Assembly (NCBI GenBank): GCA_028768545.1
Contig: CP054838.1
Coordinates: forward strand, 4,089,001 to 4,153,000
Reading direction: 5' to 3'
Source: Desulfobacter sp.
GTDB lineage: Bacteria; Desulfobacterota; Desulfobacteria; Desulfobacterales; Desulfobacteraceae
Length of the DNA: 64,000 nt
Below are positions 55,143 to 63,899 of this stretch, one piece after another. The translations under genes and the position numbers were made by a program. The notes under the pieces are model-generated. The model searched no databases. It was not told where the DNA came from and saw only the letters and a program-made list of their open reading frames with translations. Positions within the stretch are counted from its first letter, which is position 1. Every line of letters begins with the position of its first letter.

Positions 55143-56582
55143 TCACGCCTGCCAGGAGTGAAATGTTTTCAGCCCCAGAGGATCCGGGTGAATCATCTCA
55201 TAGATACGGGCATTTGAAAATGCCATGGCCTGGTTGCGTATCCCCTGAAATGAACGGGTCCGGGAAGTATCCTGGCCTAAAATCTGGGCAATTTCCTCCC
55301 GAAGGGCCTTGATCTCTTCCATGAGTTCCGTTAAGCGTGTTTCCCTTTCATTCCCCCCAGGCGCTGCCAGGCCTAATTTAGAAAAGAAAACACCCAAATC
55401 GGGATCCACACCCTTTCCCGGCATGTCTCCTTGTTCATGGGGTGAGACCGTATTCGTGTCCGCGGAGGCCCGAACGGCAAGATCAATTTGCTGAATCCCG
55501 CCTACATTGCCATTTTCAAACAAAAACACACCCGATCGCCTCACCTCTCCTTTTACCTGGTTATCCATGGTGGTCATGGAAAACTCTGTCTGGGCATTGT
55601 CCAGATAGACAGCCCCTATCCCGGCATCCTTTAAAGAGATCAGCTGATCATTGCCATCTTTATCCCGGGTCCACACGGAAAGTTGAGAAAAAACAGAATC
55701 ATTTTCATCTATCCACCCGTTTTTGTCCTGGTCAAATTCGGCCAGTTCATTAAACCCATTTCCCGTCCCCGGTCCGAAAAGCTCAGACCCGTTATTGATC
55801 TTTCCGTCATGGTTGCGGTCAAAACTTAAAAATCCGCTGCCTTTGGCAACAAAGGAAATTGATTCCAAATCCCCGTCATTGTCCAAATCAAATTCAAACC
55901 GTTCGTCGGTCAATGACGGCAGACTGCCGTCCAGGCTGATCACCAAAGGATCCACAAAACTGACCTCTTCCTGCCAGGTATGGATAAGGGTTTGCTCCTG
56001 GGTTTTGGATAGATAGGCCCGGTCCATGGACATCTCCAGGGAAAAATCAATCATCCGCCCATCTTGGGTGTGAACCTGACCCTGGGAAGAAAACCCCATT
56101 TGTTCCTGTTCAAAATGTATTTTTGTTTGATTCAGGGAAACAAGCGTTTGACCGGAATCATGAACAGATACCGATTCAAATCCACCGGACACAGGGTTCG
56201 CCGGTCCGATCCTATCCCCTTGCCTAAGCTGCCTGGCCACAACATCCCGTTCCATCACCCCTCCCACAAGACGTTCCACCAGCTCTTTTTGCCCAAACTC
56301 CGCAGCCATGCTTCCATCTGTACGACTCACCCTGGATGTTGATTCCAAACTTGAGGTGTATTGGGACTGAATTTTTTGGCGGGTCTGTTGGGAAATGCTC
56401 ACCCGGTCCACCACACCCAGGGGCAGGCGCTTTTGACCTCCCCCCCAGGGAATTGGCCGGCCAGACACCCTCCCCCGGGTTGACCGGGTCATGGTCTTTT
56501 GCTCCTTTTCCTCGTAGAACAGGTCTACTTCTTCTCCGGTATGAAATGATGATAGCTGAATGGAATGGTCTAAAATTTTCAT
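55143..56582 (-). CDS. EF-hand calcium-binding protein of unknown function
   Basis: The 479-residue protein has no signal peptide. Its N-terminal half is Gln/Ser-rich with repeats of hydrophilic helices. The centre has three EF-hand-like loops: DLDNDGDLESI, DRNHDGKINNGSELFG and DQDKNGWIDENDSVF, followed by VWTRDKDGNDQLISL. The SELFG-x-GTGNGFNELAEFD pattern is seen in hypothetical and haemolysin-type calcium-binding proteins of Desulfobacterota and relatives. The C-terminal part has a coiled-coil stretch (RLTELMEEIKALREEIAQIL, residues 417-436). Function unknown, possibly surface or motility-related. Confidence 0.65.
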   Translation of the reverse strand: MKILDHSIQLSSFHTGEEVDLFYEEKEQKTMTRSTRGRVSGRPIPWGGGQKRLPLGVVDRVSISQQTRQKIQSQYTSSLESTSRVSRTDGSMAAEFGQKELVERLVGGVMERDVVARQLRQGDRIGPANPVSGGFESVSVHDSGQTLVSLNQTKIHFEQEQMGFSSQGQVHTQDGRMIDFSLEMSMDRAYLSKTQEQTLIHTWQEEVSFVDPLVISLDGSLPSLTDERFEFDLDNDGDLESISFVAKGSGFLSFDRNHDGKINNGSELFGPGTGNGFNELAEFDQDKNGWIDENDSVFSQLSVWTRDKDGNDQLISLKDAGIGAVYLDNAQTEFSMTTMDNQVKGEVRRSGVFLFENGNVGGIQQIDLAVRASADTNTVSPHEQGDMPGKGVDPDLGVFFSKLGLAAPGGNERETRLTELMEEIKALREEIAQILGQDTSRTRSFQGIRNQAMAFSNARIYEMIHPDPLGLKTFHSWQA

Positions 56583-56752
56583 GGTATTTTCCCTGGATTC
56601 AAGTCGTAGATATTCATATCATAGTCATCGACCCCACCCTCCCAAACCTTTACTCGTCCAAGCCCTGTTTTTTAAAAGAATAAGGCTTGAATCCTTTTGA
56701 GAATTAATGATATCTAATGGTAATTTACATTTAGGATAATCCATAAGCATAA

Positions 56753-58123
56753 ATGAGCTATTCAACAATCGAACCTGTTGCCGCCGGTCAATTCAAGGCA
56801 ATGAAAAAATCCAACCTGGTTTTCCAGGCCTATCTGAGAACCTGTCTTGGGGTAGCCCTGTACGATCGGGTAAACAACGCCGGAGGCATGATCCATATTC
56901 TTTTACCTGCACCGCCTGGGAAATCTGCCACAGATACACCTGAAAAATACGCTTCCACAGGTATTCCCATGCTGATCAAAGCGTTGACCGACCTGGGGTG
57001 TAGCCCGGGCAATCTCAAAGCCTGCATTGCCGGCGGCGCCCTGGTGGGTCCCATATCCCAGCAGGACATGGGCCTGGATATCGGGGGGCGGTCTGCAGAC
57101 ATTGCCCGGTCCATCTTAAAAACCCAGGGCATAGAAATTCTTACATCCGAAACCGGAGGATTTTTCACCTGCACCCTTGAGCTGGACATGAATACCGGAA
57201 ACACCCAGATAAAACCGGCATGGGAGCAGACCCTCACCCATGATGGGGTTTTCAATCCACCGGACATGGAAAAAATAATTCAGACCATTGACACCCTTAA
57301 ACCCATCCCCCAGATGGCTTTGAAAATTTTAAGGATGTTCCAGCAGGGAACGGCGAATCTTTCCGACATTACCCAAGAATTGTCCCAGGATCAGGTGCTC
57401 AGCGCCCAGACTCTGAAATTGTGCAATTCAGCCCTGTTTGCAGGCACCATTAAAATTGACACCCTTAAAGATGCCGTCGTCCTCCTGGGAAAAGACATGC
57501 TGGTCAAAACCGTGATTACCGCTGCCGTGAAAACCTATTATACCCAAACCGGCCCGTCAGGATACTCATTGTGCAAAGGCGGGCTTTTCTTCCATGCCGT
57601 GGGCATGGGCGCCATGGCTGAAAAACTGGCCCAAAAGACCCAAAAAGCCGACCCGCAAAAAGCATATACGGCAGGTCTTCTTCACGATATCGGCAAGGTT
57701 GTTCTGGACCAGTTCATTTCAGACGCAGCCCCCCTGATGTTCAGAACCCTGGGCAAGGAAAACCAGAGCTTCATTGATTCGGAAAAAAAGATACTCGGCA
57801 TCACCCATTGCCAGGCCGGCGCCATCCTGGCGGACAAGTGGCAGCTGTCCGATGCTCTATGCCAGGTCATCCGCTACCACCATACCCCTGAAAAAGCAAA
57901 TGAGAACCAAGATCTTGTTGCCATTGTCTACCTGGCAGATCTGATCATGGAAAAATTTCTTGCCGGATATGATCTTGAACAGATCCAGACCCATAGCCTG
58001 GTGCCGGTCCTCAAACAATTGGACCTGAACATGATGGACCTGTCTGAAATAATTGACGGTCTGCCCTTGGAAGCCATCACCCAAAACCCTATGTCAAAAG
58101 ACGGAACAGCCAATGACAGATAA
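56753..58123 (+). CDS. CheD-HDOD fusion protein
   Basis: Residues about 10-165 form a CheD-like domain: RTCLGVALYD with Cys31 and GGMIHILLP with His48, spaced exactly as the catalytic Cys27/His44 of Thermotoga CheD; GGALVGPISQQ and an IGGRSADIARSIL segment also fit. Residues about 180-390 are an HDOD domain (PIPQMALKILRMFQ, HDIGKVVLDQF, RYHHTPEKA). CheD deamidates glutamines on chemoreceptors; HDOD domains mediate signalling without known catalysis. The fusion suggests deamidation or protein interaction linked to a regulatory output. Its stop overlaps selA by 11 bases, so the two are coupled. Confidence 0.8.
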   Translation: MSYSTIEPVAAGQFKAMKKSNLVFQAYLRTCLGVALYDRVNNAGGMIHILLPAPPGKSATDTPEKYASTGIPMLIKALTDLGCSPGNLKACIAGGALVGPISQQDMGLDIGGRSADIARSILKTQGIEILTSETGGFFTCTLELDMNTGNTQIKPAWEQTLTHDGVFNPPDMEKIIQTIDTLKPIPQMALKILRMFQQGTANLSDITQELSQDQVLSAQTLKLCNSALFAGTIKIDTLKDAVVLLGKDMLVKTVITAAVKTYYTQTGPSGYSLCKGGLFFHAVGMGAMAEKLAQKTQKADPQKAYTAGLLHDIGKVVLDQFISDAAPLMFRTLGKENQSFIDSEKKILGITHCQAGAILADKWQLSDALCQVIRYHHTPEKANENQDLVAIVYLADLIMEKFLAGYDLEQIQTHSLVPVLKQLDLNMMDLSEIIDGLPLEAITQNPMSKDGTANDR

Positions 58124-59513
58124 ACAGCAGCAATTAAAAACCTTGCCAGGGGTGGATCACCTTCTGGTGATTGCCCAGGAGGATGAGCGGTTTTCCACCC
58201 TTCCCCGGAAGGTCGTCCTTGAAGCCATCAGAACAAGTATTGACAGGACCCGGAAAAATATTCTGGCAGACATCCCCACAAAGCCCCATGATGATGCCAT
58301 TCTGTCATCTGCCGCCGCCCTGGCCCAAGAAACCATGAAAAACCGCCTGATTCCCCTGATCAATGCCACAGGCGTGGTGCTCCACACCAACCTGGGCCGG
58401 GCCCTGCTTTGCCAGGATTCAGTTGACAACATCCAAAAAATTTCACAATCCTATTCAAACCTGGAACTCAACCTTGACACGGGTAAACGGGGCATAAGAT
58501 ATGCCGCCATTGAAGACCTGATCTGCGAACTTACAGGGGCCCAGGCGGCCATGGCTGTAAATAATAATGCAGGTGCCGTGCTTCTGGCCCTGAACACCAT
58601 TGCCCAAGGCACCCAGGTTGTGGTGTCAAGGGGAGAACTTGTGGAAATCGGCGGCTCCTTTAGAATACCGGATGTGATGACCAAAAGCGGCTGCATCCTC
58701 AAAGAGGTCGGCACCACCAACCGGACCCATTTAAAGGATTACCAGGATGCCGTCACAGAAGAGACAGGGCTCCTTCTCAAGGTCCATACCAGCAACTACA
58801 AAATTGAAGGGTTTACCGCCTCTGTTTCTCTGACCGACCTGGTTCATCTGGGAAAAGAAAAAAACATTCCGGTTATGGAAGATTTAGGCTCGGGCACCCT
58901 CATTGATTTCAGCCCCTTTGGCATGCCCCCTGAACCCCTGGTCTCTGAACGGGTGGCCGCAGGCACGGACGTGGTGACATTCAGCGGGGACAAACTGCTG
59001 GGCGGCCCCCAGGCCGGCATCATCGTGGGTAAAAAACAGACCATTGACCAGATCAAGGCCAACCCCCTGACCCGGGCCCTGCGCATTGACAAGTTGACCC
59101 TGGCGGCCCTGGAATCCACACTCAAGCTGTACAAGGATCCCCAGACAGCCATGTCCAAGATCCCCACCTTGAGAATGCTGACCCTGCCCTATGAAAAAAT
59201 CTGCAAAAAAGCCCAGGCCCTTTTCAATCTTCTGGAAAAAGCACTTGGTCCTAAAGCTGAAATCGGGCAGGCCGACATGGAATCCAGGCCCGGAGGCGGA
59301 TCTTTTCCCGAGCTGAAACTGCCCACCCGGTGCGTGACCGTACGGCCCAAGGCCATGTCCGTATCCGCCCTGGAAAAAGCATTACGCGCGTCAAATCCTC
59401 CGGTAATGGGCCGGATCGAGGATAACAAATTTATTATCGATCCAAGGACCCTCCAAGAGGGTCAGGATGAACTGCTTTTACTAACCCTTAACAGTCTACT
59501 GAATAAAAAATGA
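58113..59513 (+). CDS. selA: L-seryl-tRNA(Sec) selenium transferase
   Basis: The 466-residue PLP enzyme begins LKTLPGVDHLL and has LINATGVVLHTNLGRALL, LTGAQAAMAVNNNAGAV, RGELVEIGGSFRIPDVM, TNRTHLKDYQ and the PLP lysine in SGDKLLGGPQAGIIVG (Lys294, matching E. coli Lys295). It converts Ser-tRNA(Sec) to Sec-tRNA(Sec) using selenophosphate, so this organism inserts selenocysteine, which supports the UGA-containing gene at 8.6-8.9 kb. I start at ATG 58113, overlapping the CheD-HDOD gene. selB is not adjacent, unlike in many genomes, and must lie elsewhere. Confidence 0.97.
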   Translation: MTDKQQQLKTLPGVDHLLVIAQEDERFSTLPRKVVLEAIRTSIDRTRKNILADIPTKPHDDAILSSAAALAQETMKNRLIPLINATGVVLHTNLGRALLCQDSVDNIQKISQSYSNLELNLDTGKRGIRYAAIEDLICELTGAQAAMAVNNNAGAVLLALNTIAQGTQVVVSRGELVEIGGSFRIPDVMTKSGCILKEVGTTNRTHLKDYQDAVTEETGLLLKVHTSNYKIEGFTASVSLTDLVHLGKEKNIPVMEDLGSGTLIDFSPFGMPPEPLVSERVAAGTDVVTFSGDKLLGGPQAGIIVGKKQTIDQIKANPLTRALRIDKLTLAALESTLKLYKDPQTAMSKIPTLRMLTLPYEKICKKAQALFNLLEKALGPKAEIGQADMESRPGGGSFPELKLPTRCVTVRPKAMSVSALEKALRASNPPVMGRIEDNKFIIDPRTLQEGQDELLLLTLNSLLNKK

Positions 59514-60739
59514 TGAAAAAATTCACCTCCAAAGAAATTCATTTTTTAAAAACCGGATCTGAAACCCAGCCGCTTTTTCCGCCGGAAACCTATCTTTCAG
59601 ATCTCCTCCACAGCCCCAGTATCCAGTTTACCGCTTTTGAGCAGAGAATGGCCCAGACCAAAATCGTCAAGGATAATTTCATTGCCGCCGTGATCCAGAT
59701 TGATGCCAGGGCCCCTGAGAAAACCAGGGAAAAAGCAAGGGATATTTTTGAAGCCTGCTTTCACTCGGTTCTGGACAAGGAGCGGGGAATCTGGGAAAGC
59801 CTGGATACCATGACCTTTATCCTGGTATTCTGGGATTATAAGGACAAACAGGACGGGACAAGGCTGTTGACCCTGCTCAAAGACAAAATTTCCGCCCAGC
59901 TCAAGGCGGACCTGCTCATGGGCCTTGCACCCTGCCCATTTCATGATTTTACCCAGGACAAAATCCTGGGCAATGCCCTCAAGGCCATTGATCATGCGGC
60001 CTTTTTCGGCCCCGGCCATATGATAACCTTTGATGCCGTCTCCCTGAATATCAGCGGTGACCGCCTTTACCAGCTGAAAAAATACGAGCAGGCCATTCAG
60101 GAGTATGAATCAGGATTAGCCATTGAACCCCAAAACATCAATCTCATCAACAGTTTAGGGGTTGCTTACGGGATCACCGGCCAGTTGGACAAAGCCCTGA
60201 ATTATTTTGAGCAGGCCTCGGCCATCAGTCCGGAAGAGGTCATGGTCATTTACAATATCGGCCTGATTCACAGAATCAATGAAAATGAAAAAAAAGCCAT
60301 GGTTTACCTGAGAAAGGCCCATGGGATCAACCCGGAAATCTTTGAAATCGAACTGCTTTTAGGGCACCTGCTCTTCAAGCAGGACCAATATGACCAGGCC
60401 ATGGTTCACCTGAGTGCTGCTGTGCGCCTCAACCCGGAATCAGGAGCGGCCTTTAGAATGAAAGGTCAGATCTTTCTATATAAAAAAGAAACTGCGTCAG
60501 CAGGGGCTCAGTTCAACCTGGCAGTAAAACTCAACCCCCAGGATGCAACGGCCCTGTCCGGATATGCCAAGGCCATGGTTCTTGAAAGAAAAAATCTGTC
60601 CATTGCCCTAAGCTTTGCCAAAAAAAGTGTGGCCCTTGATCCAGACAACCCAACGTTCAGCCGGCGGCTGGAAGAGATCCAAGAAATTCATGATCAGGCA
60701 CAGAGCCAACGCCGGGGGAAAACCATTAAGTCGGCATAA
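59510..60739 (+). CDS. TPR-repeat protein
   Basis: The 409-residue protein has an N-terminal region (about 1-180) without a recognised catalytic motif, loosely resembling a degenerate GGDEF-like or other sensory alpha/beta fold, followed by at least five TPR units (GDRLYQLKKYEQAIQEYESGLAI, INSLGVAYGITGQLDKALNYFEQA, HLLFKQDQYDQAMVHLSAAV). TPRs mediate protein-protein contacts. Start ATG 59510 overlaps the selA stop in ATGA, so it is co-translated with selA; whether it has a selenium-related role is unknown. Confidence 0.8.
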   Translation: MMKKFTSKEIHFLKTGSETQPLFPPETYLSDLLHSPSIQFTAFEQRMAQTKIVKDNFIAAVIQIDARAPEKTREKARDIFEACFHSVLDKERGIWESLDTMTFILVFWDYKDKQDGTRLLTLLKDKISAQLKADLLMGLAPCPFHDFTQDKILGNALKAIDHAAFFGPGHMITFDAVSLNISGDRLYQLKKYEQAIQEYESGLAIEPQNINLINSLGVAYGITGQLDKALNYFEQASAISPEEVMVIYNIGLIHRINENEKKAMVYLRKAHGINPEIFEIELLLGHLLFKQDQYDQAMVHLSAAVRLNPESGAAFRMKGQIFLYKKETASAGAQFNLAVKLNPQDATALSGYAKAMVLERKNLSIALSFAKKSVALDPDNPTFSRRLEEIQEIHDQAQSQRRGKTIKSA

Positions 60740-60759
60740 GCCGCAGAAAAAGGAATCAT

Positions 60760-61329
60760 ATGAAGGCCATTATCCGCCAGAGCCTTGAAGATAGCATCCA
60801 GGCCAAACAAATTTTTTTTAAAAATCATGAACCCCTTGTCATGGAATGCGCCCAGGCCATGGCCAAAACCCTTGACCGGGGCGGGAAAATTTTGCTGTTC
60901 GGCAATGGGGGCTCGGCTGCCGACTGCCAGCATATTGCCGCAGAATTTGTCAACCGTTTCCAGATCGAACGCCCCCCCCTGGCAGCCATCGCACTCACCT
61001 GCGACACCTCCATCATCACAAGCATAGGCAATGATTATTCCTATGATGATATTTTTTTAAAACAGGTCCAAGCCCTGGGAAAAAAAGGGGATATGGCCCT
61101 GGGAATTTCCACGTCAGGCAACTCCGGCAACGTTATTAAGGCAGCAAAAACCGCTAAAGACATGGGCCTTTGTTTGGTGGGTTTTTCAGGCAAAGGCGGC
61201 CAGCTAAAGGCCTTGAGTGACATGGCCTTTTGTGTGGATTCCCCTGTGACGGCTCGAATCCAGGAAGTTCACATCCTCCTGGCCCATATCCTGTGTGATC
61301 TGACAGAAAGGATAATCGTCAATGGCTGA
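60760..61329 (+). CDS. gmhA: Sedoheptulose-7-phosphate isomerase (SIS domain)
   Basis: A 189-residue SIS-domain protein with the GmhA pattern GKILLFGNGGSAADCQHIAAEFVNRF, CDTSIITSIGNDYSYDDIF, ISTSGNSGNVIKA and EVHILLAHILCDL. GmhA makes D-glycero-D-manno-heptose 7-phosphate for LPS core heptose, so the cell is Gram-negative. AAGGAAT precedes the ATG. It overlaps the deoxyhypusine-synthase-like gene by 8 bases. Confidence 0.95.
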   Translation: MKAIIRQSLEDSIQAKQIFFKNHEPLVMECAQAMAKTLDRGGKILLFGNGGSAADCQHIAAEFVNRFQIERPPLAAIALTCDTSIITSIGNDYSYDDIFLKQVQALGKKGDMALGISTSGNSGNVIKAAKTAKDMGLCLVGFSGKGGQLKALSDMAFCVDSPVTARIQEVHILLAHILCDLTERIIVNG

Positions 61330-62263
61330 CCCCAAGGGATTGGATTTTAGCAAGCTTGCCACCTATTCCATTAACACCAGAAAAAGCCTGGTGTCCAAGG
61401 ATGATTTTGCACAGCCCTGGACCCGGGGAGAAAATATAACGACCTTTCTCGGCCGCCTGCCCTCCATCCTGGCCGGCAAAGATATCAGAATGGTGATCAA
61501 TGCCATTGCCAAGGCCGCCAAAAATAAACACCAGGTCTGCTTTGCCATGGGCGGTCATGTTATCAAAACCGGGATGAACCCCATCCTCATTGACCTTATG
61601 GAAAAAAATATTATCTCGGTTCTGGCCATGAACGGATCCTGCATCATCCATGATCTTGAAACCGCCCTCACCGGGCAGACCAGTGAAGATGTGGCCGACA
61701 GCATTACCAGCGGCAGTTTCGGCATGGCCAGGGAAACCTCAGAACTTCTTAACCAGGCCATTGAATCGGCCGGAAAAGAGGATTTAGGCCTGGGCCGGGC
61801 CGTGGGCCGGCTTATCCTGGACCAGGACCTGCCGTTCAAAGAGCTGAGCCTCACAGCTGCAGGCGCCCGGCTCGACCTCCCTGTCACCGTCCATGTGGCC
61901 ATGGGCACGGATATCATCCACATGCACCCGGATTTTGACGGGGCTGCCTGCGGCAAGGCCTCCCATGATGATTTTTTCACCTTGGCCCAAGAAATTTCAA
62001 AACTTGAAAAGGGCGTGTTTATCAATGCCGGATCTGCTGTAATCCTGCCTGAAGTCTTTTTAAAGGCACTTACCCTGGTCCGAAACCTGGGCCATCATGT
62101 GGATGAATTTACCACCGTGAACCTGGACTTTATCCGCCATTACCGGCCCATGACCAATGTGGTCAACCGCCCCACCCTGGGTCGGGGCAAAGGTTACTCC
62201 CTGGTGGGCCATCACGAAATTCTCATCCCCCTGATCGCAGCAGGTGTGATTGAATCCGTATAA
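61322..62263 (+). CDS. Deoxyhypusine-synthase-like conserved protein
   Basis: The 313-residue protein matches a conserved bacterial group related to deoxyhypusine synthase, with AMGGHVIKTGMNPILIDLM, MNGSCIIHDLETALTG, TSEDVADSITSGSFGMARE, VTVHVAMGTDIIHMHPDFDG and FTTVNLDFIRHYRPMTNVVNRP. Bacteria lack eIF5A, and many bacterial relatives act on polyamines (homospermidine synthesis); the function of this group is unknown to me. AAAGGA precedes the ATG, and the gene overlaps gmhA by 8 bases. Confidence 0.75.
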   Translation: MADPKGLDFSKLATYSINTRKSLVSKDDFAQPWTRGENITTFLGRLPSILAGKDIRMVINAIAKAAKNKHQVCFAMGGHVIKTGMNPILIDLMEKNIISVLAMNGSCIIHDLETALTGQTSEDVADSITSGSFGMARETSELLNQAIESAGKEDLGLGRAVGRLILDQDLPFKELSLTAAGARLDLPVTVHVAMGTDIIHMHPDFDGAACGKASHDDFFTLAQEISKLEKGVFINAGSAVILPEVFLKALTLVRNLGHHVDEFTTVNLDFIRHYRPMTNVVNRPTLGRGKGYSLVGHHEILIPLIAAGVIESV

Positions 62264-62333
62264 CAAAGCAGATTTAATCACACCGGAAGATCCGGGTAAC
62301 AATAGAACACCTTAACAAGACAAGGGGAAAAAA

Positions 62334-62510
62334 ATGAAAGATATCATAAAAATCATATGCGCAATTATACTCCCGCCGGTTGCCGCTTTTCTACAGGTAG
62401 GCATTGGTAAACATTTTTGGCTAAATATTGTTCTGACCATTTTAGGCGGTATTCCCGGAATGGTTCATGCCATTTGGCTAATTGTTAAAAATAACCGAAC
62501 CAGAGGTTAA
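62334..62510 (+). CDS. YqaE/Pmp3-family small membrane peptide
   Basis: A 58-residue hydrophobic protein with two membrane helices: MKDIIKIICAIILPPVAAFL, then VGIGKHFWLNIVLTILGGIP and GMVHAIWLI. The LPP-x4-FL-x2-G and N-x2-LT-x2-GG-x-PG-x2-HA patterns are the Pmp3/YqaE (UPF0057) signature. Members respond to stress and influence membrane potential. A strong AAGGGG precedes the ATG. At fewer than 60 codons it is easily missed by gene callers. It stands alone. Confidence 0.9.
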   Translation: MKDIIKIICAIILPPVAAFLQVGIGKHFWLNIVLTILGGIPGMVHAIWLIVKNNRTRG

Positions 62511-62707
62511 GTTCAAAGCAAGCGTATACCGCGTGGCAATTAATTTTCAGGTAAATCCCGGTTAATGGATCAAAGGCCTGCCTCCCTATATATTCCCAGG
62601 GGCAAGGGATTCTTCCCTGTGAATCTTTCAGTTCCGACTTGAAAATATTCGACTAAACCCTTATATTAGTTTGTTTATTAAACTTGAAAGACCACAAGGA
62701 AAGAAAA

Positions 62708-62962
62708 ATGCCAATTTACGAATATAAATGCAATGCCTGCGGCAAGGATTTTGAGACCCTTGTCATGGGCAGCTTAAAACCCCAATGCCCTGAATGCGAG
62801 AGCCAGGATCTTGCCAGACTCATGTCCAAATGCGGTTTTGTTTCCAAATCTGCAGGCCCGGGCGGCCAGGTTCAGACCACCACCTCTGCCGGCAGTTCAG
62901 GCTGCGCCGGCTGTTCGGCAACCAATTGCAGCACCTGCAGCTCCAGTGCCACCATAGGATAA
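62708..62962 (+). CDS. FmdB-family zinc-ribbon protein
   Basis: An 84-residue protein starting MPIYEYKCNACGKDFETLV, the FmdB/CxxC_CXXC_SSSS zinc-ribbon signature with CNAC and CPEC pairs. The C-terminus is Gly/Ser/Cys-rich (CAGCSATNCSTCSSS). Members were first noted as putative regulators of formamidase/amidase genes; the role is unclear. I start at ATG 62708 behind AAGGAAAG; the frame is open 8 codons upstream. It lies 7 bases before hemC. Confidence 0.9.
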   Translation: MPIYEYKCNACGKDFETLVMGSLKPQCPECESQDLARLMSKCGFVSKSAGPGGQVQTTTSAGSSGCAGCSATNCSTCSSSATIG

Positions 62963-62969
62963 ATACCCA

Positions 62970-63899
62970 ATGAAAACATTAGTTCGTATCGGCACCCGGG
63001 GAAGCCAGCTGGCCCTGTGGCAGGCCAATTATGTAAAAGACCGCATTGAGCTCGAAGTTCCTAGAACAACCGTTGAAATCACCGTTATCAAAACCACTGG
63101 GGACAGGATCACGGACAGACCCCTGGCCATGGTCGGAGGAAAAGGACTCTTTGTAAAGGAAATCGAAACCGCCCTCATGGAAAACCGAATTGACCTTGCC
63201 GTCCATTCCATGAAAGACATGCCGGGTGAACTGCCTGCCGGACTGATTATTGGCGCCATACCCCAAAGGGAAAATCCCTTTGACGTAATGATCTGCCAGA
63301 AAAAGATGACTCTGGCCGAGTATCCTAAAGGCGCCCGAATAGGCACCTCCAGTCTGAGACGGGGCTCCCAGCTCAAACATGCCAGGCCGGACTTTGAGGT
63401 TCTGTCCATCCGGGGCAATCTGGACACCCGCCTTAAAAAACTCAAATCCGGGGAATATGATGCCATTGTTCTGGCAGCCGCAGGCTTAAGACGCCTTGGT
63501 CAGGAAAATAAAATCACCGAGTACCTGACCCAGGAAACCATGGTGCCTGCCGTGGGCCAGGGTGCGCTTTGTATCCAAGCCCGGGAAAATGATGCCCAGA
63601 TGGCCCCCATTATGGCAACACTGGACCATTGGGAGACCCGGATCTGTGTTGAAGGTGAGCGGGCCTTTCTCAAACAAATCGAAGGATCCTGCCATATCCC
63701 GGTGGCCTGCTTTGGCATACTCCAGGATAACAAGGTCTCTTTCACGGCAATTGTCGCCTCTGAAGACGGAAAAGAGGTGATCAAAGAAACCATGATTTCC
63801 GCTCCGGATACCGTGGTAGAAACCGGCAGGAAACTGGCTGAACAATTACTTAAAAACGGCGGCAAACGCATATTGGAGAGTTTAAATCCCCATGAATAA
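62970..63899 (+). CDS. hemC: Porphobilinogen deaminase (hydroxymethylbilane synthase)
   Basis: The 309-residue enzyme has [24 protein letters not shown] (with the catalytic Asp region), [23 protein letters not shown] and the dipyrromethane-cofactor Cys241 in [12 protein letters not shown] (E. coli Cys242). It builds the linear tetrapyrrole for sirohaem, haem and cobalamin; sirohaem is needed by dissimilatory sulfite reductase. The stop overlaps cobA by 8 bases. Confidence 0.97.
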   Translation: MKTLVRIGTRGSQLALWQANYVKDRIELEVPRTTVEITVIKTTGDRITDRPLAMVGGKGLFVKEIETALMENRIDLAVHSMKDMPGELPAGLIIGAIPQRENPFDVMICQKKMTLAEYPKGARIGTSSLRRGSQLKHARPDFEVLSIRGNLDTRLKKLKSGEYDAIVLAAAGLRRLGQENKITEYLTQETMVPAVGQGALCIQARENDAQMAPIMATLDHWETRICVEGERAFLKQIEGSCHIPVACFGILQDNKVSFTAIVASEDGKEVIKETMISAPDTVVETGRKLAEQLLKNGGKRILESLNPHE

